DNA from: Limibacter armeniacum | Lineage (GTDB): Bacteria; Bacteroidota; Bacteroidia; Cytophagales; Flammeovirgaceae | Direction of reading: 5' to 3' | Assembly: GCF_036880985.1 (NCBI RefSeq) | Contig: NZ_JBAJNO010000006.1 | Span: 1 to 64,000, forward strand | DNA length: 64,000 nt | Shown: one piece after another, positions 57,076 to 64,000 of the stretch | How the letters are laid out: each line of letters starts with the position of its first letter | How positions within the stretch are numbered: the first letter of the stretch is position 1 | Program-made: the position numbers and the translations under genes | Notes under the pieces: generated by a model | Told to the model about the DNA's origin: nothing | The model's database searches: none | What the model saw: the letters and a program-made list of their open reading frames with translations, nothing else

Positions 57076-58587
57076 TTAGTATTCTTTATGAATCTGGTAA
57101 TAAAGGTCATTCAGACGCAATTGCTCCTTGAACTGACGGAGCTTCGTCTCCTTGTCAATTACTACCAGCTCGAGATCAAACATCTCAGCAAAATCTTCCA
57201 TATAGTCTGTTGTCAATGCTTGGCTATAAACCGTATGGTGTGCTCCACCTGCATAGATCCACGCTGAAAGTGCTGTTTCCATATCAGGCATGGTCTTCCA
57301 AAGTGTACGGGCTACCGGCAGGTTTGGCAACTCTTCTGTTGGTTCCACTGCTTCCACCTCGTTCACCAACAGACGGAATCTGTCGCCCATCGTGATCAGT
57401 GAGGCATTTATGGCAGGTCCAGCCTCACCGTTGAATACCAGACGTACAGGATCTTCCTTACCGCCAATACCCAGTGGGTGTACCTCACAGCTTGGTTTGT
57501 TTGCTGCAATCGATGGGCAAATTTCCAACATGTGTGAACCCAATACCAATGGATTCTCAGGGTTGAAGTGGTAAGTGTAGTCTTCCATAAATGAAGTACC
57601 ACCTTTCAGACCACCTGCCATCACTTTTGACGCTCTCAACATAGCTGCTGTTTTCCAGTCACCTTCACCACCGAATCCGTAACCGTCAGCCATCAGACGT
57701 TGCACAGCAATACCCGGCAACTGCTTCATGCCTGTCAGGTCTTCGAATGTATCTGTGAAACCTTTGAAGTTTCCTTCTGTCAGGAAGCTACGCAGACCCA
57801 ATTCGATCTGTGCTGCATCAAACAGGGACTGACGTTTTGCTCCGCCCATTTTCAGGCTTTCCATCAGGTTGTAAGCACTTTCGTATTCTTCCACCAATGC
57901 CAATATATCGCTGTCTTTCACCGCACTGATATGCTCAGTCAGATCGCTGATTCCGTAACCATTGACCGCAAAACCGAATTTGATTTCAGCCGAAACCTTA
58001 TCTCCTTCCGTTACGGCTACATTACGCATATTATCACCGATACGAGCAAAACGTGCACCTTGCAAGTCAGCTTTTGTCAGTGCTACTCTAGCCCAAACAT
58101 CAATCTGTTGGTGTACCTTGCTGTCTTGCCAGAAACCTGTTACCACCTTGCGGTTCAGGCGCAGACGTGTATTGATAAAACCGAACTCACGGTCACCGTG
58201 TGCTGACTGGTTCAGGTTCATGAAATCCATGTCAATCTTGTCCCAAGGAATATCACGGTTGAACTGTGTATGCAGGTGCAACATTGGCTTCTGCAAAGCT
58301 TTCAGTCCCGAAATCCACATTTTGGCAGGAGAGAAGGTGTGCATCCATGTAATGATACCGATACAGTTCTCATCGTCATTTGCCTGCTTGCAGATCGCAT
58401 AAATTTCCTCAGGAGTTTTTACAGTTGGCTTGTACACCACTGGAACAGAGATTTGGTTGCTTTCAGCCAAGCCTGCTGCAATCTGCTGCGAGTGATCGGC
58501 TACTTGACGTAAAGTCTCTTCCCCATACAGGTGTTGGCTACCTGTAACAAACCATATTTCTGGATTTTTTATATCTAATTTCATCAT
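57076..58587 (-). CDS. araA: L-arabinose isomerase
   Basis: 503 residues from the ATG at 58587; the frame extends 57 bp further but without family similarity. The start region reads [20 protein letters not shown], a hallmark of AraA. Other blocks include [48 protein letters not shown] and [12 protein letters not shown]. The active-site glutamates and histidines lie in these blocks. It converts L-arabinose to L-ribulose. The gene is the distal member of the tal-tkt-araB-araD-araA string, and is separated from araD by 227 bp with a large structured element. Confidence 0.97.
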   Translation of the reverse strand: MMKLDIKNPEIWFVTGSQHLYGEETLRQVADHSQQIAAGLAESNQISVPVVYKPTVKTPEEIYAICKQANDDENCIGIITWMHTFSPAKMWISGLKALQKPMLHLHTQFNRDIPWDKIDMDFMNLNQSAHGDREFGFINTRLRLNRKVVTGFWQDSKVHQQIDVWARVALTKADLQGARFARIGDNMRNVAVTEGDKVSAEIKFGFAVNGYGISDLTEHISAVKDSDILALVEEYESAYNLMESLKMGGAKRQSLFDAAQIELGLRSFLTEGNFKGFTDTFEDLTGMKQLPGIAVQRLMADGYGFGGEGDWKTAAMLRASKVMAGGLKGGTSFMEDYTYHFNPENPLVLGSHMLEICPSIAANKPSCEVHPLGIGGKEDPVRLVFNGEAGPAINASLITMGDRFRLLVNEVEAVEPTEELPNLPVARTLWKTMPDMETALSAWIYAGGAHHTVYSQALTTDYMEDFAEMFDLELVVIDKETKLRQFKEQLRLNDLYYQIHKEY

Positions 58588-58645
58588 TATGCTATTTAAA
58601 ATGTGTTGTTGTTTACTGTCTGATACCTGATCAAGGGAACTCACG

Positions 58646-58808
58646 TAGGGAAGCCCACAATGCTGTCAACGTAAAAAAAATTATAGGATCAGGGCTACAC
58701 CCTGTTCTTGTGAAACACGTACCCGTCCCGTGATACGATCGACCACTCCGCAGGCAGGATCCTACAGGGGTTTGATTTGTTAAGTTGACAACATTGGGTA
58801 TACCCCTA
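58646..58808. repeat. Structured ~160-bp element between araD and araA
   Basis: A long imperfect inverted repeat frames a G/C-rich core. CAATGCTGTCAAC (58658-58670) pairs with GTTGACAACATTG (58784-58796; one mismatch), and TAGGG (58646-58650) with CCCTA (58804-58808). Inside is CAGGG-CTACA-CCCTG (58690-58704). On the minus strand a run of eight T's lies after the inner hairpin. It could be a mobile palindromic element (MITE-like), a structured RNA, or a partial terminator reducing araA expression. Confidence 0.6.
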
Positions 58809-58814
58809 GACATT

Positions 58815-59513
58815 TTATTGTCCGTAATAAGCCCCTTTACCGTGCTTGCGGTAATAGTGTTTCTCTTTCAAAGATTGCTTCAGTTCAGGAGCATCAGGGT
58901 TGATGTCCAAGGTCAATTGCGCCATCTTGCAAAGCGCTTCCAGTACGGCACTGTTGTACACAGACTTTTCAGCATTTTTGCCCCAAGCAAATGGTCCGTG
59001 GTTCTTCACCAATACCATCTCTACCTCACTTGGCTCAAAACCTCTCTCCATAAAAGTATTGATGATCAGGTTACCTGTCTCATGCTCGTAGTCTCCCTGA
59101 ATCATATGGTCAGGCAGTATTTCTGTACAAGGAATATTCTGTGTCAGGTGGTCGGCATGCGTTGTTCCGAAAATCGGCACATCTCTTCCTGCCTGTGCCC
59201 AAGCCACTGCATAAGTGGAATGTGTATGGCAAATACCTCCTAGATCTTTCCAAGTCTTGTAAAGCAGCGCATGTGTCTTTGTATCAGAAGAAGGTCTCAT
59301 GGTTCCTTCTACAATGTTGTTATCAAAATCAACAATCACGATATCCTCTGGCTTCAGTACATCGTAAGGCACTCCACTCGGCTTGATGGCAAAAACACCC
59401 TCAGAGCGGTCAACTGCACTGACATTACCAAAAGTAAAGATCACCAAATCCAATTCAGGAAGGCGCATATTTGCCTCATAGCACTCCCTCTTCAACTCTA
59501 TGTACTTGCTCAT
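58815..59513 (-). CDS. araD: L-ribulose-5-phosphate 4-epimerase
   Basis: 232 residues, the usual length for the family. Class II aldolase/epimerase fold: ELDLVIFTFGNVSAVDRSEG near the N-terminus, GVFAIKPSGVPYD, the metal-binding HTHST (ICHTHSTYAVAWAQAG), GTTHADHL, and KNHGPFAWGKN. The zinc-ligand histidines are present. It interconverts L-ribulose-5-phosphate and D-xylulose-5-phosphate. Its start lies within the end of araB (38-bp overlap), so translation is coupled. Confidence 0.97.
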   Translation of the reverse strand: MSKYIELKRECYEANMRLPELDLVIFTFGNVSAVDRSEGVFAIKPSGVPYDVLKPEDIVIVDFDNNIVEGTMRPSSDTKTHALLYKTWKDLGGICHTHSTYAVAWAQAGRDVPIFGTTHADHLTQNIPCTEILPDHMIQGDYEHETGNLIINTFMERGFEPSEVEMVLVKNHGPFAWGKNAEKSVYNSAVLEALCKMAQLTLDINPDAPELKQSLKEKHYYRKHGKGAYYGQ

Positions 59514-61161
59514 TTTTTACAGTTTCTTGTTCTACAAATTGACCTAGTTGTGCGTACGATTCGTACAGCGACTGATAATGCGCCACGTGCTCAGCAATTG
59601 GCACATATACCTGCTCAAACCCACCTGACATATTTTGCATGGCATCCAGTACAGTTGGGTAAATACCTGCTACCACACTTGCGTAAATGGCTGCTCCCAA
59701 TGCAGGAGCCTGTTCTGATTTCACTACCTTGATTGGCTTGTTCAGTACATCGGAAAGGGTTTGCATCACCAGTCTTGATTTCTTGGCTACACCGCCCATC
59801 GCTACTACAGCATGAATCGGAACACCTTCCTGCTCAAAGCGATCTACGATAGCTTTTGAACCGAAACAGATTGCTTCTACCAATGCCTTGAAAATTCTTG
59901 GTGCATCTACTCCCATATTCAATCCCTTGATAGCACCTTTCAGTAACTGATTCGCATCCGGTGTACGTCTACCATTGATCCAGTCAAGGGCTACCACTGA
60001 TGATTCCGTAACCGGAATTCTTTCTGCCGCTTTTGAAAGCGCAGGAATCAAGTCATCTGAAATATTTTGCAATTCCTGTGGAGCCAGTTCCTTGGCAGGC
60101 CAGATCAAAAGGTTCTTGAACCAAGCCAATACATCACCAAAACCTGACTGTCCTGCTTCCAGACCAACCATACCAGGGATAATTGAGCCATCTACTTGTC
60201 CGCAAATACCTTTTACTAGGTTGTCACCAATCTCCTCTTCTGAACCTACCAGCATATCACAAGTAGAAGTACCCATTACTTTTACCAATGTATTTGGTGT
60301 GATCTCTCCTCCTACTGCGCCTGCGTGTGCATCAAAAGTGCCGACCGCAATCTTCACTTCTGTAGAAAGTCCCAGCTTCTCTGCCCACTCAGGTGATAGT
60401 GTACCTGCTACCTGATCTGCTGTATAAGTTTTATCATACAGACGGTCTCTCAGGCTTGCCAACTCAGGGTCAAGCAGTGTCAGGAACTCTTTTGGAGGAA
60501 GCCCTCCCCATGACTCATGCCACATGGCTTTATGTCCTGCTGCACAACGGCTTCTCTTGAAACCTTCCAATCCTTGCTCACCTGTCAGTACATAAGTGAC
60601 CCAATCGCAGTGTTCCATCCAAGAGTAAGCTGCTGCTGCCACTTCCTTGTCCTCACGGATTACATGCAGGATTTTTGCCCAGAACCATTCTGAAGAATAA
60701 ACACCGCCTTCAAATTTGGTGAAGTCCTCACCTCCCCAGCTTTTAGCCAGGTGATTGATTTCCTCTGCTTCCTCTACAGCCGTGTGGTCTTTCCAAAGCA
60801 AGAACATCGCATTTGGATTTTCCTCAAATCCTGCTGTCAAAGACAAAGGTTTGCCTTCTTTATTTACAGCCACTGGTGTTGAACCAGTTGTATCTACTGA
60901 GATGGCTTTAACCTGCTTGCTGTCTACTTCTGGTGCTTGCGCAAGTACTTTGGTGATGGTCGTTTCCACCCCTTCTAGATAATCCAAAGGGTGCTGTCTG
61001 AACTGATTCTTGTCAGCCTGACAATACAAAAGGTCTTTCCAACGGCGATAGTAATACACCGCCGATGTGATTTCTTTGCCGTTGGCTGCATCAACCAATA
61101 ATGCACGGCAAGAGTCTGATCCGTAATCGATGCCGATTACATAGTTTTTCACTTCCGTCAT
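59476..61161 (-). CDS. araB: L-ribulokinase
   Basis: 561 residues. FGGY kinase pattern: GIDYGSDSCRALLVDAANG at the N-terminus, DTTGSTPV, CDWVTYVLTG, and a C-terminal FGGY block with LDWINGRRTPDANQLLKGAI and VVAMGGVAKKSRLVMQTLSD; also GTFDAHAGAVGGE. It phosphorylates L-ribulose to L-ribulose-5-phosphate with ATP. It sits 12 bp after the transketolase gene and overlaps araD at its 3' end. Confidence 0.97.
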   Translation of the reverse strand: MTEVKNYVIGIDYGSDSCRALLVDAANGKEITSAVYYYRRWKDLLYCQADKNQFRQHPLDYLEGVETTITKVLAQAPEVDSKQVKAISVDTTGSTPVAVNKEGKPLSLTAGFEENPNAMFLLWKDHTAVEEAEEINHLAKSWGGEDFTKFEGGVYSSEWFWAKILHVIREDKEVAAAAYSWMEHCDWVTYVLTGEQGLEGFKRSRCAAGHKAMWHESWGGLPPKEFLTLLDPELASLRDRLYDKTYTADQVAGTLSPEWAEKLGLSTEVKIAVGTFDAHAGAVGGEITPNTLVKVMGTSTCDMLVGSEEEIGDNLVKGICGQVDGSIIPGMVGLEAGQSGFGDVLAWFKNLLIWPAKELAPQELQNISDDLIPALSKAAERIPVTESSVVALDWINGRRTPDANQLLKGAIKGLNMGVDAPRIFKALVEAICFGSKAIVDRFEQEGVPIHAVVAMGGVAKKSRLVMQTLSDVLNKPIKVVKSEQAPALGAAIYASVVAGIYPTVLDAMQNMSGGFEQVYVPIAEHVAHYQSLYESYAQLGQFVEQETVKNEQVHRVEEGVL

Positions 61162-61173
61162 CTGATTTACAGG

Positions 61174-63207
61174 TTATTTGTTTAAGAAATTAAGTATCTC
61201 ATCTGCTACCTTTTCAGGTGTAAACCCGAACTTATTGTCCAGTACTGATGCAGGTGCTGAGTAACCGAAGTGGTTCAGTCCGATTACTTTACCGTTTGCT
61301 ACAAGCCCTTGAAGCGTCACAGGCAAACCTGCTGTCAAGCCCATTTTTGGCAGACCTGATGGCAATACATTTTCCTGATAGTCAGATGACTGATCACGGA
61401 ACAAGCCTTCAGAAATAACAGATACCACATTGCAGTTCACCTTACCTTCCAGCAGTCTTACTGCCTGTACAAGGGTAGATACTTCAGAACCTGATGCCAC
61501 CAGCACCACTTCAGGGTTCTCATTTTCCACTACTGTATAAGCACCTTTTCTTGCTTCTTCAGCCAACGACTGTCCATCCTTAAGTGGCAGGCTTTCGATA
61601 TTCTGACGGGAAAGAATCAAACCTGAAGGTCTGTTGTTCTCCTTCATCATCATATCCCAAGCTACTGTTGTCTCATCTGCATCCGCAGGACGAAGTGCCA
61701 ACAAACTGCGCTTGCCTGAATGGTTATATAAATGTTCGAGTAATCTTAATTGTGCTTCCTGCTCAATTGGCTGATGCGTTGGTCCATCCTCTCCTACACG
61801 GAAAGAGTCGTGCGTCCACATAAACTTGACTGGTACTTTCATCAATGCAGCCATACGCAGTACAGGTTTCATATAGTCTGAGAAGACAAAGAAGGTTGCA
61901 CATACAGGTACCACACCACCGTGTAATCCCATACCTACTGCAATCGCTGCCATTGTCAGCTCTGACACACCTGCCTGCAGGAATCTGCCGGAGAAATCTC
62001 CTTTTACAAAAGCAGTAGTTCCTTTCAGGAAAGCTTCTGTCTTGTCTGAATCAGCCAAGTCAGCTGAAGCGACAATCATATTTTCTACCTGCTTCCCGAA
62101 TTGCTTAAGTACGTTGGCAGAGGCTGCACGCGTGGCTACTCCTTGCTGTTGTTCTACCAAACTCATATCAAAAGCAACCTCCTTGCTGAAGAATTGCTCC
62201 AGTTTTGCAGCTAGCTCAGGGCTTGCTTCTGCCCATTTTTGTTGTTCTGCATAACGGTCATTAGCATACGCCTTTTTATCTGCCAGTATCTTAGCGTAGT
62301 ATTCAGCTACTTCAGGGAAAATCTCAAAAGGGTTCTCAGGGTTTCCTCCTAGATTTTCTACCGTTTTATTAAATGATGCACCAGCATTGGACAATGGCTG
62401 ACCGTGTGTAGAACATTTGCTTTCAAAGCTATCTCCCTGCTCACTTACTGCACCTTTACCCATCACGGTTTTACCGATGATCAGCGTTGGTCTCTCCTGC
62501 TCATCCTGCGCCTCTCTCAGTGCTTCACGGATTGCTTCTGCGTTGTTACCTGCAATGGTTTTCACATTCCAACCCCAAGCCTTGTACTTGGCAGCTGTAT
62601 CTTCAGCCGTCACTTCCGCTACAGTTGTGGAAAGCTGAATATCGTTGGCATCATAGAACATGATCAGATTGTTCAGTCCCAAGAAGCCTGCAATTCTTCC
62701 GACACCTTGTGAAATCTCTTCCTGAATGCCCCCATCCGAGATGTAGATGTAAGTCTTGTGTGACATCCACTCTCCAAAGCGTTCAGCTAGAAAGCGCTCT
62801 GCAATGGCAGCACCCAATCCAAAGGCATGTCCTTGCCCCAATGGACCTGAAGTGTTTTCCACCATTCGCATGACATCCACCTCAGGGTGTCCAGAAGTTG
62901 GGCTATCCCACTGTCTGAACTGCGCCAGCTCTTCCATGCTGTACTTGCCACACATTGCCAATACTGAATACAACATTGGAGACATATGTCCAGGATCAAG
63001 GAAGAACCTGTCACGATTGATCCACTGTGGGTTTTCAGGGTCAAATCGAAGAAATTCTGTAAATAGGATATTTATAAAGTCCGCTCCTCCCATGGCTCCA
63101 CCAGGGTGACCTGATTTGGCTTTTTCGACCATAGCAGCCGAAAGGATACGAATATTGTTAGCGGCTTTGTTCGCCAATTCATTTTCAATATTTACTTCCA
63201 GTATCAT
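61174..63207 (-). CDS. tkt: Transketolase
   Basis: 677 residues, the full-length single-chain form. N-terminal thiamine-diphosphate region: EKAKSGHPGGAMGGADFINI, TSGHPEVDVMRMVENTSGPLGQG and DGGIQEEISQGVGRIAGFL. Then come the central domain (MWTHDSFRVGEDGPTHQPIE) and the C-terminal domain. It moves two-carbon units between xylulose-5-phosphate and aldoses. Placement between transaldolase and araB links arabinose directly to the non-oxidative pentose-phosphate pathway. Confidence 0.97.
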   Translation of the reverse strand: MILEVNIENELANKAANNIRILSAAMVEKAKSGHPGGAMGGADFINILFTEFLRFDPENPQWINRDRFFLDPGHMSPMLYSVLAMCGKYSMEELAQFRQWDSPTSGHPEVDVMRMVENTSGPLGQGHAFGLGAAIAERFLAERFGEWMSHKTYIYISDGGIQEEISQGVGRIAGFLGLNNLIMFYDANDIQLSTTVAEVTAEDTAAKYKAWGWNVKTIAGNNAEAIREALREAQDEQERPTLIIGKTVMGKGAVSEQGDSFESKCSTHGQPLSNAGASFNKTVENLGGNPENPFEIFPEVAEYYAKILADKKAYANDRYAEQQKWAEASPELAAKLEQFFSKEVAFDMSLVEQQQGVATRAASANVLKQFGKQVENMIVASADLADSDKTEAFLKGTTAFVKGDFSGRFLQAGVSELTMAAIAVGMGLHGGVVPVCATFFVFSDYMKPVLRMAALMKVPVKFMWTHDSFRVGEDGPTHQPIEQEAQLRLLEHLYNHSGKRSLLALRPADADETTVAWDMMMKENNRPSGLILSRQNIESLPLKDGQSLAEEARKGAYTVVENENPEVVLVASGSEVSTLVQAVRLLEGKVNCNVVSVISEGLFRDQSSDYQENVLPSGLPKMGLTAGLPVTLQGLVANGKVIGLNHFGYSAPASVLDNKFGFTPEKVADEILNFLNK

Positions 63208-63226
63208 TGGTTTAGCGATTGTTGTG

Positions 63227-63247
63227 AGGCAGTAGCACCTACTGCCT
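63227..63247 (-). repeat. Leader hairpin before transketolase
   Basis: Perfect 9-bp stem AGGCAGTAG / CTACTGCCT with a 3-nt loop, 19 bp upstream of the tkt start. It is probably an mRNA element; no T-run. Confidence 0.55.
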
Positions 63248-63307
63248 GCTTGTTGAACAGTAAGTAACGTGATATGAATGAAAATGTAATTCTTGTCGAA
63301 CTTTTCA

Positions 63308-63401
63308 CGATGGATTAAAATCCATCGCTATTATATCTTGACCTTTCAGGGCAAATGTCCCGAAGGGACTAAATATATTAGCGATGGGATGAATCCCATC
63401 G
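63308..63401. repeat. REP-like hairpin cluster between transaldolase and transketolase
   Basis: Three hairpins in 94 bp: CGATGGATT / AATCCATCG (63308-63316 / 63319-63327), GTCCC-GAA-GGGAC (63357-63369) and CGATGGGAT / ATCCCATCG (63382-63390 / 63393-63401). The first and third share CGATGG-type arms, and CCATCGCTA...TTAGCGATGG links them into a larger fold. The arrangement is that of a dispersed intergenic REP cluster. Confidence 0.6.
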
Positions 63402-63459
63402 ATTCGGTATATCCAAATTCAGCCAGCATTACAAATCCATAATTTACGTTACTATCAAT

Positions 63460-64000
63460 CTATGCCTGAACAGCTTGCAGCTCTTCCGCCTTGCGGTGGT
63501 CTTCTAGGAACTGAGCCAATCCTTTGTCCGTCAATGGGTGGTTTTTCAGAGAAGTGAACACCTTCAGTGGACAAGTCGCTACATCAGCACCGATCTTGGC
63601 ACATTCCAGCAAGTGAATGGTATGACGAACAGATGCACAAAGAATTTCTGTACCAAGGTTATAGTTCTCAAAAATGGTTTTGATCTCGCTGATCAGTTCC
63701 AAACCATTGAATGAAATGTCATCCAACCTTCCGATAAATGGAGAAACATAAGTAGCGCCTGCCTTAGCTGCCAACAAAGCTTGACCTGCTGAGAAAATCA
63801 GTGTACAGTTGGTACGGATACCTTTACCACTCAGGTACTTGATTGCCTTCACTCCATCTTCAATCATCGGAATCTTCACGACGATCTTGGGATCAATAGC
63901 TGCCAGCTCAAGCCCTTCTGCAATCATTTCCTCATAAGTGGTTGCTATCACTTCTGCACTTACGTTGTCCTCAACAATGTCACAGATAGCTTTATAATGT
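63460..64000 (-). CDS. Transaldolase / fructose-6-phosphate aldolase-like (TalC type), 5' partial
   Basis: The frame remains open to the window edge (upstream residues [20 protein letters not shown]), so the start is outside; about 180 of ~220 residues are visible. The class I aldolase barrel is clear: [20 protein letters not shown] with the Schiff-base lysine of the KIP motif, [31 protein letters not shown] and [18 protein letters not shown]. In the small transaldolase/FSA family it transfers dihydroxyacetone or cleaves fructose-6-phosphate; the neighbouring tkt makes transaldolase more likely. It is the first visible gene of the pentose operon. Confidence 0.9.
   Translation of the reverse strand, partial: HYKAICDIVEDNVSAEVIATTYEEMIAEGLELAAIDPKIVVKIPMIEDGVKAIKYLSGKGIRTNCTLIFSAGQALLAAKAGATYVSPFIGRLDDISFNGLELISEIKTIFENYNLGTEILCASVRHTIHLLECAKIGADVATCPLKVFTSLKNHPLTDKGLAQFLEDHRKAEELQAVQA

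Noticed and set aside
58631-58813. 60-codon minus-strand frame between araD and araA
   Set aside because: It coincides with the inverted-repeat element, and its cysteine/glycine-rich sequence is dictated by the structured DNA.

Overview
The window looks like a chromosomal segment of a Bacteroidota bacterium, probably a marine or free-living Cytophagales-type organism (inference). The support is two SusC/SusD polysaccharide-uptake systems, an exported amylase with a type IX secretion C-terminal sorting domain, a DUF6377-type TPR regulator, AT-rich leaders with few Shine-Dalgarno sequences, and candidate TAnnTTTG-like -7 promoter elements. No tRNA, rRNA or CRISPR array was seen.

Region 1 (1-9.2 kb): the 3' end of an assimilatory nitrate reductase fused to its own flavoprotein and [2Fe-2S] domains, followed by a protein shaped like nitrite/sulfite reductase that lacks the siroheme/[4Fe-4S] cysteines and carries a C-terminal rubredoxin. 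Then come an alpha/beta hydrolase, a secreted DUF4272 protein, an NTF2-like protein, a SusR-like membrane regulator, and a metallo-beta-lactamase-fold hydrolase paired with a TetR repressor behind two operator-like repeats.

Region 2 (9.6-27 kb): a starch/alpha-glucan utilisation locus. It contains a 1660-residue T9SS-secreted GH13 amylase, a lipoprotein GH97, SusC, SusD, SusE, a lipoprotein GH13 and a periplasmic GH97. Expected flow: surface amylases cut the glucan, SusCDE binds and imports oligosaccharides, and GH97 enzymes release glucose. The DUF6377 protein at 6.0 kb is the obvious candidate regulator.

Region 3 (27.3-33.8 kb): an accessory patch. It has a small exported protein, a Tat-exported metallophosphoesterase, an IS110 transposase with two in-frame amber codons and a possible bridge-RNA region, a decayed Hint-type polymorphic-toxin end with a very AT-rich candidate immunity gene, an IS3 remnant, and a membrane protein with an EEISWGQR motif.

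Region 4 (33.9-41.1 kb): an RND efflux operon (TolC-like, membrane-fusion and RND genes) bracketed by two TetR genes. Three copies of a 16-bp palindrome and a duplicated tetR tail lie around the upstream regulator.

Region 5 (41.3-64 kb, all minus strand): an arabinan/L-arabinose locus. It encodes SusC/SusD, GH43, GH51, GH127, a retaining-type GH97, a sodium:solute symporter, then transaldolase, transketolase, ribulokinase, ribulose-5-phosphate 4-epimerase and arabinose isomerase. Extracellular arabinan breakdown, uptake, isomerisation and entry into the pentose-phosphate pathway are thus encoded together. Several intergenic stem-loops and REP-like repeats punctuate this part.
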